From Holophagae bacterium (lineage in GTDB: Bacteria > Acidobacteriota > Thermoanaerobaculia > Thermoanaerobaculales > Sulfomarinibacteraceae), in assembly GCA_030609785.1 (NCBI GenBank), contig JAUWTC010000178.1:1-6013 (forward strand): a DNA stretch of 6,013 nt. The letters run 5' to 3'. The position numbers and the translations under genes are program-made. Shown piece by piece: positions 1 through 4,131 of this stretch (positions are counted from its first letter, which is position 1; every line of letters begins with the position of its first letter). Below the pieces are notes generated by a model. It ran no database searches. It was given only the letters and a program-made list of their open reading frames with translations, and was not told where the DNA came from.

Positions 1-73
1 CAGAAAGGGCCTGCAGGGAGGCCTTGCGGATTTCGCCGTTTCGCTGTTCGATACAAACCAGGATTCCAGCCAT
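1..73 (-). CDS. etfA: Electron transfer flavoprotein alpha subunit, N-terminal fragment (cut by window edge)
   Basis: Only the first 24 codons are visible, reading MAGILVCIEQRNGEIRKASL and on toward the left edge. This matches the usual EtfA opening (a hydrophobic strand, then an E-x-R-x-G-E-[IL]-[RK] stretch). EtfA normally carries the FAD-binding C-terminal domain, which lies outside the window. Three ATG codons follow one another (77-79, 74-76, 71-73). The Shine-Dalgarno AAGGGAG ends at base 80, so the third ATG (73) has the best spacing of 6 bases. The gene starts 12 bases after the etfB stop, and that TGA abuts the Shine-Dalgarno, so the two are co-transcribed and probably coupled. Identity rests on the short N-terminus plus the adjacent etfB; with both together it is fairly secure. 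Confidence 0.88.
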   Translation of the reverse strand, partial: MAGILVCIEQRNGEIRKASLQALS

Positions 74-85
74 CATCATCTCCCT

Positions 86-865
86 TCAGATCGCCTTGGC
101 TTCGGCGCGGAGAAGTTGAACGACTTCCTTGGCGGCGCCGGCGGGATCATCCTCACCCTGGAGGATCGTTCCCGCGCCCTTTTCGGGAGGCAGTTCCAGC
201 GAACGGATGCTGTAGGCGCCGCCCGCACTTTCGTCGATGCCCAGGCTGCCGACCTCGATCTTGTCGACCGGCTTCCTTTTGGCCGCCATGATGCCCTTGA
301 GAGCGGCATAACGCGGCTCGTTGAGGCCCTTGTGACAGGTCAGGAGGGCCGGCAGAGGACTGGAGACGACCTCTTTGCCGCCCTCGACCTCACGGCCGGC
401 GGTCAGATTGCCGGCGTCGATCTCAAGGGATGTGATCCCCGAGACGTGCGGCAGGTTGAGCATTTCGGCTAACATCTGACCAACCTGGGCGTTGTCGGTT
501 CCCACGCCCTGAACGCCGGCGAGGATCAGATCGTATTCCTGGTCCTTGAGCGCGGCCGCAAGCACCTTGGCGATGGTGAAAGAGTCACCGAGGGTGGCCT
601 CGCCTCCAAGCACATGAATGGCCTTGTGGGCGCCCCGTGCCAGGCAGTCCCTCAGGGCGGCTTCCGAACGGGCCGGTCCATAGGTCACGGCGGTTACCTC
701 GCCGCCACCGGCTTCGGTCAGCTTGAGAGCCTCCTCGAGAGCATATTCATCGTACGGCGAGACGATCCACTTGATGCCCGTCTCGTCGATGTGCTTGCCG
801 TCGTCCCCGATCTTGATCACCGAGGCCGTGTCCGGCACGCTGGTCACACAGACGATACAATTCAC
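86..865 (-). CDS. etfB: Electron transfer flavoprotein beta subunit
   Basis: This 259-residue protein has the normal length for EtfB, which binds AMP and with EtfA forms the soluble FAD protein that passes electrons from acyl-CoA and related dehydrogenases toward the quinone pool. Visible features are the N-terminal strand MNCIVCVTSVPDT, the segment SPYDEYALEEALKL (about residues 36-49), the nucleotide-loop-like GTDNAQVGQ (about 122-130), and the conserved EtfB signature block REVEGGKEVV...LPALLTCHKGLNEPRYAALKGIMAAKRKP (about 158-199). The start is a GTG at 865, chosen because a near-perfect Shine-Dalgarno lies 5 bases upstream and the N-terminus aligns with the family. It is the first gene of an etfBA operon that faces away from the sugar operon. 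The operator described upstream suggests TetR-type control. I see nothing specific for the electron-bifurcating subgroup and treat it as an ordinary ETF. Confidence 0.96.
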   Translation of the reverse strand: MNCIVCVTSVPDTASVIKIGDDGKHIDETGIKWIVSPYDEYALEEALKLTEAGGGEVTAVTYGPARSEAALRDCLARGAHKAIHVLGGEATLGDSFTIAKVLAAALKDQEYDLILAGVQGVGTDNAQVGQMLAEMLNLPHVSGITSLEIDAGNLTAGREVEGGKEVVSSPLPALLTCHKGLNEPRYAALKGIMAAKRKPVDKIEVGSLGIDESAGGAYSIRSLELPPEKGAGTILQGEDDPAGAAKEVVQLLRAEAKAI

Positions 866-870
866 GGTCT

Positions 871-879
871 ACCTCCCTT
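871..879 (-). promoter_or_regulatory. Strong ribosome binding site of etfB (fixes the GTG start)
   Basis: On the minus strand the sequence is AAGGGAGGT, close to a full complement of the 16S rRNA 3' end, and it lies 5 bases before the GTG at 865. This is why the GTG start was accepted over any downstream ATG. Confidence 0.85.
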
Positions 880-903
880 GGTTTCTGCCGGCGAACCGGC
901 GCC

Positions 904-921
904 ACTGAATGGTCATTCAGT
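904..921. promoter_or_regulatory. Perfect 18-bp palindromic operator, TetR-type, upstream of etfB
   Basis: ACTGAATGGTCATTCAGT consists of two perfect 8-base arms (ACTGAATG and CATTCAGT) around a 2-base centre. The TGAATG...CATTCA core resembles operators of TetR-family regulators of fatty-acid degradation; the Bacillus FadR box has the core TGAATGA...TCATTCA and that regulon includes etf genes. Here the site begins right after the predicted transcription start of etfBA (about 922), where a bound repressor would block transcription. The palindrome is seen directly; the regulator family is inferred, and no regulator gene is in the window. Confidence 0.75.
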
Positions 922-928
922 ATCGTCG

Positions 929-957
929 ATTGTAACAGACTGAATTGCCGTTCACCA
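929..957 (-). promoter_or_regulatory. Candidate sigma-70-type promoter for etfBA
   Basis: On the minus strand TACAAT (934-929) matches five of six -10 consensus bases. Seventeen bases upstream is TGGTGA (957-952), a weak -35 with three of six matches. Transcription would begin near 922, giving a leader of about 55 bases before the GTG and placing the perfect operator immediately downstream. The weak -35 keeps this tentative. Confidence 0.4.
939..956. promoter_or_regulatory. Second, degenerate copy of the operator
   Basis: ACTGAATTGCCGTTCACC matches the perfect operator at 13 of 18 positions in the same register and keeps the outer dyad TGAA-N6-TTCA (941-944 with 951-954). It starts 35 bp from the first site, and it falls between the predicted -10 and -35 of etfB. 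It could be a weaker second binding site. The match is seen; its function is inferred. Confidence 0.4.
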
Positions 958-958
958 G

Positions 959-1044
959 AGCGAGGAACGCGTACCGTATTGGCCCCCTGGATTACACGAT
1001 TTGTCTTTTGGCGATGTGGGGCCAATCCGGCCACGCTCCTCGCT
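959..1044. repeat. Long imperfect inverted repeat in the divergent spacer
   Basis: The left arm (959-986) and right arm (1018-1044) are inverted copies with a 31-base loop. The inner block ATTGGCCCC (978-986) pairs perfectly with GGGGCCAAT (1018-1026), and the outer block AGCGAGGA (959-966) pairs perfectly with TCCTCGCT (1037-1044). The bases between pair only partly and the arms differ by one base in length. It could form an RNA stem if transcribed, could be the remnant of a small palindromic repeat, or could be a bidirectional transcription block. No poly-T tract follows the stem directly, so a simple terminator is not well supported. Confidence 0.6.
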
Positions 1045-1047
1045 ATT

Positions 1048-1060
1048 CGCGCTTCGCGCG
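1048..1060. other. Short GC hairpin followed by a T-rich stretch
   Basis: CGCGC-TTC-GCGCG forms a 5-bp stem with a 3-base loop, followed on the plus strand by GTTGGTTCTTTT (1061-1072). It looks like a weak intrinsic terminator or attenuator in the leader direction of the sugar operon. The T-run is interrupted and no plus-strand gene lies upstream, so its role is unclear. Confidence 0.25.
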
Positions 1061-1111
1061 GTTGGTTCTTTTAAACTTGGTCTCAGGAAAAGAGTCACTC
1101 CAATCACCGGT

Positions 1112-1143
1112 GCGGTCCACCGCCTCGGTTTCTGCGATACGAT
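1112..1143 (+). promoter_or_regulatory. Possible promoter region of the sugar operon, consistent with a leaderless message
   Basis: TACGAT (1138-1143) is a four-of-six -10 match that ends 6 bases before the ATG at 1150, so transcription could start on the A of the start codon. There is no Shine-Dalgarno in the preceding 20 bases. A 12-base dyad, GCGGT-CC-ACCGC (1112-1123), occupies the -35 position and could be an operator. No good -35 hexamer is visible. This is a hypothesis built on spacing. Confidence 0.25.
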
Positions 1144-1149
1144 ATCCCT

Positions 1150-2211
1150 ATGGGCATGCCTACTCTTCTCGTCACTGGTTCGAGCGGTTTGATCGGTTCG
1201 GAGATCGTGACCCATTTTGACACTCTCGGATGGCGCGTCGTCGGCGTCGACAACAACATGCGAGCCGATTTCTTCGGCCCTTCGGGGGACACTCGCTGGA
1301 ATCAGCAAAGGCTCGAAGGTGAGTGCCGCAATTTCACTCACCGCGAACTGGACATCCGGGACCGTCAGAGCGTCCTGACCCTTATGGCCGCCGAAAAGCC
1401 GGACCTCGTGGTCCACGCCGCAGCCCAACCCAGCCACGATCTCGCCGCCTCTCGTCCCTTCGACGACTTTGACGTCAACGCGGTCGGCACGCTCAATGTG
1501 CTTGAGGCCGTGCGCCGAGAGGTTCCGAAATCGGTCTTTGTCCATCTCTCGACCAACAAGGTTTACGGCGACCGACCCAACGAGATTCCGCTCAATGAGT
1601 TGGAGACCCGCTGGGACTACGCCGACCCGGCCTTTGTCGACGGCATCGACGAGACGATGAGCATCGATAGCTGTCTGCACTCCCTCTTCGGCGCCTCCAA
1701 AGCCGCAGGTGACATCCTGGTCCAGGAGTACGGGCGCTATTTCGACCTCAAGAGCTGCTGCCTGAGGGGCGGCTGCCTGACGGGTCCCCACCACTCCGGA
1801 GTCGAACTGCACGGCTTTTTGAGCTATCTGGCCAAGTGCAACGTCGAAGAACGCGAGTACACGGTGTTCGGCTACAAGGGCAAGCAGGTCCGGGACAACA
1901 TCCATTCTCACGATGTCGCCCGCTGCGTCGAGGCCTTCTTCGAAAACCCCGGCTGCGGTGAGGTCTTCAACCTCGGAGGCGGTCGGGCCAACTCCGTCTC
2001 GATCCTCGAGGCCTTCGCCAAGGTCGAGGCCCTGACGGGCAAGTCGATGCGCTGGACCTACTCCGACACCGCTCGGCGCGGCGACCACATGTGCTACATC
2101 TCCAATTTGAACAAGCTCAAGAGCCGTTTGCCCGGATGGGACATCACTCGCTCTCTCGACCAGATCTTCGAAGAGGTCGTCGAGAACTGGATGCACCGCC
2201 CCGCCTCATGA
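1150..2211 (+). CDS. NAD-dependent epimerase/dehydratase, CDP-paratose 2-epimerase (tyvelose epimerase)-like extended SDR
   Basis: This 353-residue protein is an extended short-chain dehydrogenase/reductase acting on a nucleotide sugar in the cytoplasm. The Rossmann motif TGSSGLIG sits at residues 9-16, with the acidic strand end VDNN at 33-36. LSTNKVYGD (133-141) is the form seen in CDP-paratose/tyvelose 2-epimerase (RfbE), where the tract also reads STNKVYGD. The catalytic YxxxK is replaced by FGASK (F180, K184) inside [12 protein letters not shown], equivalent to HSPYGCSKGAAD in RfbE. The substrate region includes [12 protein letters not shown] (206-217) and [13 protein letters not shown] (244-256). 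From memory, close relatives with LFGASK exist, so the Phe may be a subfamily trait rather than damage. The start at 1150 is the only usable one after the in-frame TAA at 1072; a second ATG lies two codons on. No Shine-Dalgarno is present. It opens the sugar operon and overlaps the next gene by ATGA. The precise sugar cannot be told. Confidence 0.88.
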   Translation: MGMPTLLVTGSSGLIGSEIVTHFDTLGWRVVGVDNNMRADFFGPSGDTRWNQQRLEGECRNFTHRELDIRDRQSVLTLMAAEKPDLVVHAAAQPSHDLAASRPFDDFDVNAVGTLNVLEAVRREVPKSVFVHLSTNKVYGDRPNEIPLNELETRWDYADPAFVDGIDETMSIDSCLHSLFGASKAAGDILVQEYGRYFDLKSCCLRGGCLTGPHHSGVELHGFLSYLAKCNVEEREYTVFGYKGKQVRDNIHSHDVARCVEAFFENPGCGEVFNLGGGRANSVSILEAFAKVEALTGKSMRWTYSDTARRGDHMCYISNLNKLKSRLPGWDITRSLDQIFEEVVENWMHRPAS

Positions 2212-2996
2212 AGCTCTCCGTGGTCATCCCGGCCAGGAACGAAGAGGGCCATCTGGACTCGACCCTGAAAGGACTGGTGACCCACCTCGATGCGGCCGGC
2301 ATCTCCAATTTCGAGATCATCGTGGTCGATGACGGCTCAACCGACCGAACGGCTGAGATCCTGAAGCGGTGGACAGATCGCGACTGCCGCCTCAGGCCGG
2401 TTACCAACGAAGGACGGAACGGCTACGGGCGTGCGGTTCGGTGTGGACTGGACGCCGTTACCGGAGACGCCGTCGTGATCACGATGGCCGATGCTTCGGA
2501 CGACCCGGGCGACATCGTCACCTATTACCGTGTGCTCCGCGACGAGGCCGAGTGCGTCTTTGGTTCCCGGTTCATCTCCGGATCAACTCTGGAGGACTAT
2601 CCCCGCTTCAAGCTGGTCATCAACCGATTGGTCAACAGCGTCATTCAGGTAATGTTCGGTCTGAAATGCAACGATGTCACCAACGCCTTCAAGGGATTCC
2701 GGCGCTACGTCATCGACGGGTGCCGCCCACTGGTCTCGCCCCACTTCAATCTGACGATCGAACTGCCGCTCAAGGCTCTGGTCCGCGGCTACACCTTCAA
2801 AGTCGTGCCGATTTCCTGGCGCAACCGGACCTCGGGCGAGAGCCAACTGCTGCTCAAGGAACAGGGCAGCCGCTATCTCTTCACCCTCTTGAGCGTCTGG
2901 TTCGAGTGGCTTCTGGTCCGTCGGGATTTCCGCAGGACCGACGGTGACGAATTCAAACCCTGGACCGACGGGGTCGTGGAGGAGATGGATGACTAG
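2208..2996 (+). CDS. GT2 glycosyltransferase, dolichol/polyprenyl-phosphate sugar synthase-like
   Basis: This 262-residue cytoplasmic or membrane-associated GT-A enzyme of family GT2 probably transfers a sugar from a nucleotide donor to a polyprenyl phosphate. Motifs are [10 protein letters not shown] (4-13), the nucleotide-binding VVDDGSTD (39-46), the metal-site region [11 protein letters not shown] (93-103, corresponding to MDADxQDxP), GSRFISG (119-125), NAFKGFRR (159-166), and the acceptor-side [17 protein letters not shown] with [11 protein letters not shown] (179-195, 202-212), typical of DPM-synthase-like enzymes. A hydrophobic stretch, [15 protein letters not shown] (223-237), may contact the membrane, but there are no separate transmembrane helices as in GtrB. 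The start is the ATG overlapping the upstream TGA (ATGA), where [13 protein letters not shown] fits the family; an earlier in-frame ATG at 2091 would add an unrelated extension. The stop TAG lies in the terminal repeat of the inserted element; before insertion it was probably TAA at the same codon. Confidence 0.92.
   Translation: MKLSVVIPARNEEGHLDSTLKGLVTHLDAAGISNFEIIVVDDGSTDRTAEILKRWTDRDCRLRPVTNEGRNGYGRAVRCGLDAVTGDAVVITMADASDDPGDIVTYYRVLRDEAECVFGSRFISGSTLEDYPRFKLVINRLVNSVIQVMFGLKCNDVTNAFKGFRRYVIDGCRPLVSPHFNLTIELPLKALVRGYTFKVVPISWRNRTSGESQLLLKEQGSRYLFTLLSVWFEWLLVRRDFRRTDGDEFKPWTDGVVEEMDD
2978..2991 (+). promoter_or_regulatory. Relic Shine-Dalgarno and ATG of the downstream epimerase gene, inside the GT2 3' end
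   Basis: GGAGGAG (2978-2984) precedes an ATG (2989-2991) that is in the same frame as the GalE-like gene beginning at 3166. From GGAGG (2978-2982) the spacing is 6 bases. With the inserted element removed, this ATG reads M-T-N-P-R-C-V-L-V directly into the Rossmann motif. It is therefore probably the ancestral start of the downstream gene. The site is intact and can still be used, now for the short reading frame through the element. Confidence 0.65.
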
Positions 2997-3162
2997 CCTG
3001 CATATCTTACCGGGTTTCGTTCCGAGGACGGCGAGGCGCCTTGTCCAGTGGGGTTTTCGACCCGAGGGGCGCGGAAGCGTACTGGACCGTACGTTGAGCA
3101 CCCCGAGGCGAGAAAGCACCGCTGGGAATGGTGCATCGCTGGCCGCAGTAGGAAGCTGGTGA
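2989..3162 (+). CDS. Short reading frame from the relic start through the inserted element (57 aa)
   Basis: Translation from the relic ATG gives 57 residues, [10 protein letters not shown] through LAAVGSW, ending at TGA 3160-3162. All but the first two codons (most of MT) come from the element, and the product is Arg/Gly-rich with no recognisable domain. Its stop lies three bases before the present ATG (3166) of the epimerase, in the same frame, an arrangement suited to termination and re-initiation. It is probably a translational bridge, if translated at all, rather than a functional protein. It could also be a chance opening in GC-rich DNA. Confidence 0.3.
   Translation: MTSLHILPGFVPRTARRLVQWGFRPEGRGSVLDRTLSTPRRESTAGNGASLAAVGSW
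2994..3011 (+). repeat. Left terminal inverted repeat
   Basis: TAGCCTGCATATCTTACC. Its first three bases are the TAG stop codon of the GT2 gene. It differs from the inverted right end only at base 3008 (T versus C). Confidence 0.85.
3043..3093. other. Overlapping dyads in the core of the inserted element
   Basis: GTCCAGT (3043-3049) pairs with ACTGGAC (3081-3087). As an alternative, CGTAC-TGGACC-GTACG (3078-3093) forms a short hairpin using the same ACTGGAC segment, so the two structures exclude each other. Between them, GGGT-TTTCG-ACCC (3052-3064) can form a small stem. These look like conserved-core structures of a repeat family, but only other copies could show that. Confidence 0.4.
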
Positions 3163-3175
3163 GATATGCAGGCTA
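3158..3175 (-). repeat. Right terminal inverted repeat, containing the start codon of the GalE-like gene
   Basis: On the plus strand it reads GGTGAGATATGCAGGCTA. It contains, in one frame, TGA (3160-3162), GAT, and ATG (3166-3168), so the repeat end itself is a stop-then-restart signal. GGTGAG can also pair weakly with 16S rRNA, though it sits only 2 bases from the ATG. Confidence 0.85.
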
Positions 3176-4131
3176 ACCCCAGATGCGTTTTGGTCACCGG
3201 AGGCGCCGGCTTCATCGGTAGCCACCTGGTCGACACCCTGCTCGATCGCGGCTTCCGTGTCACCGTGCTGGACAACCTCAATACGGGCGAACGCGCCAAC
3301 GTCAATGCCGGTGCCGACTTCATCGAGGGTGACGTTCGCAATGCGGACGATGTCGCTCGGGCCTTCGACCCGAAGCCCGACGTCGTCTGCCACCTGGCGG
3401 GGCAGGCCTCCATCCGACTGGCTTGGGCGGATCCCGCGGCCGATCTGGCCGTCAACGTCGAGGGGACGTTGAACATCCTCGCGGCATGTCGGCGCGAGCG
3501 CACCCCTCGCCTTCTCTACGCCTCATCGATGATGATCTACGGCGACCCCGAAACCCTTCCGACGCCGGAGACCACCCCCGCCCTCCCCGTCGCCCACTAT
3601 GGTGTGACCAAGTTCGCAGCGGAGAGGTACGTTGCGCTCGCGGCCGAAGATCCGGAACACTCCATGGCCGTGACGTCCTTCCGGATGTTCAACGTCTACG
3701 GACCCCGCCAGGCCCTCGACAACCCTTACCAGGGCGTTCTCGCCATCTTCCTCGGGCATGCCCTGCGGGGCGAGACGATCACCATCCACTCCGACGGCGA
3801 GCAGTCCCGGGATTTCGTCTTCGTCGGCGACATTTGCCGAGCCTGGGTCGACGCCATCGACAATCCGGCGACCTTCGGCCGCATTTTCAACCTTGGCTCG
3901 GGCCGGGCGACGACGGTCAATCAGTTGTGCGATGCAGTCCTGAAACAGTTCGGTCTGGACCGGTCGACCTTTGAGGTCAACAGCGCCCCCGCTCAACCAG
4001 GAGACATCCGCACCTCGGAAGCGGCCATCGACGCCGTCACCGAGGCGCTGGCATGGAAAGCCGAGATCGACCTGGAGCAGGGCATGGCGGCCACCGTCAC
4101 CTGGGCTCGGGGCGTCGGGTCGGGACGGTGA
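3166..4131 (+). CDS. NAD-dependent nucleotide-sugar epimerase/dehydratase, UDP-glucose 4-epimerase (GalE)-like
   Basis: This 321-residue cytoplasmic extended SDR is of usual length for GalE-like enzymes. It has the NAD-binding TGGAGFIG (11-18), acidic D36 in VLDNLNTGE, the HLAGQAS segment (77-83), the catalytic Ser region YASSMMIYG (118-126), YGVTK (Y145, K149), FRMFNVYGPRQ (172-182), the DGEQSRDFVFVGD stretch (210-222) and FNLGSGR (241-247). All catalytic residues are present. Likely role: 4-epimerisation of a UDP- or other NDP-sugar for the pathway; 4,6-dehydratases usually have longer, different motifs. The ATG at 3166 lies inside the right repeat of the inserted element, and an in-frame TGA two codons before rules out an earlier start. 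The ancestral start was probably 2989, so the N-terminus changed only from MTNPR to MQANPR. Upstream AGGAAG (3150-3155) is a possible but distant Shine-Dalgarno. The stop overlaps the next gene by GTGA. Confidence 0.9.
   Translation: MQANPRCVLVTGGAGFIGSHLVDTLLDRGFRVTVLDNLNTGERANVNAGADFIEGDVRNADDVARAFDPKPDVVCHLAGQASIRLAWADPAADLAVNVEGTLNILAACRRERTPRLLYASSMMIYGDPETLPTPETTPALPVAHYGVTKFAAERYVALAAEDPEHSMAVTSFRMFNVYGPRQALDNPYQGVLAIFLGHALRGETITIHSDGEQSRDFVFVGDICRAWVDAIDNPATFGRIFNLGSGRATTVNQLCDAVLKQFGLDRSTFEVNSAPAQPGDIRTSEAAIDAVTEALAWKAEIDLEQGMAATVTWARGVGSGR

Larger units (their letters stand above)
2994..3175. mobile_element. 182-bp MITE-like element with 18-bp terminal inverted repeats, TA at both ends
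   Basis: The segment begins TAGCCTGCATATCTTACC and ends GGTGAGATATGCAGGCTA; inverted, the ends match at 17 of 18 positions, with the outer 14 perfect. It holds no transposase gene. The flanking TA on each side fits the TA target duplication of IS630/Tc1/mariner-type transposases, which is an inference. Taking out 180 bp (one TA copy plus the body) fuses GATGAC-TA-ACCCC and restores an overlapping gene junction, strong internal support for insertion. The interior is GC-rich, carries CCGAGG three times (3022, 3062, 3103; 40 and 41 bases apart) and several dyads. It fills the only real gap inside the sugar operon and supplies the stop of the upstream gene and the start of the downstream gene. 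Alternatively it is a dispersed palindromic repeat family of unknown mechanism. Confidence 0.8.

Noticed and set aside
1048..1072. Rho-independent terminator
   Set aside because: The stem is only 5 bp and the T-run is broken by C and G. There is no plus-strand gene upstream to terminate, so it is listed only as a weak hairpin.
952..2196. 414-codon open frame on the minus strand opposite the first epimerase
   Set aside because: It is antisense to a gene with clear SDR motifs and shows no recognisable domain. Long antisense frames are common opposite GC-rich genes.
2091..2207. Longer N-terminus for the GT2 glycosyltransferase
   Set aside because: The extra 39 residues lie within the upstream epimerase gene and do not resemble GT2 enzymes. 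[13 protein letters not shown] from 2208 fits the family and gives the ATGA overlap.
2994..3176. Readthrough or recoding of TAG so that GT2 continues 59 more codons to TAA 3174-3176
   Set aside because: The frame is open, but the extension would be the inserted element's sequence. The reconstructed ancestral junction has TAA at the same codon, so termination there is the original state.
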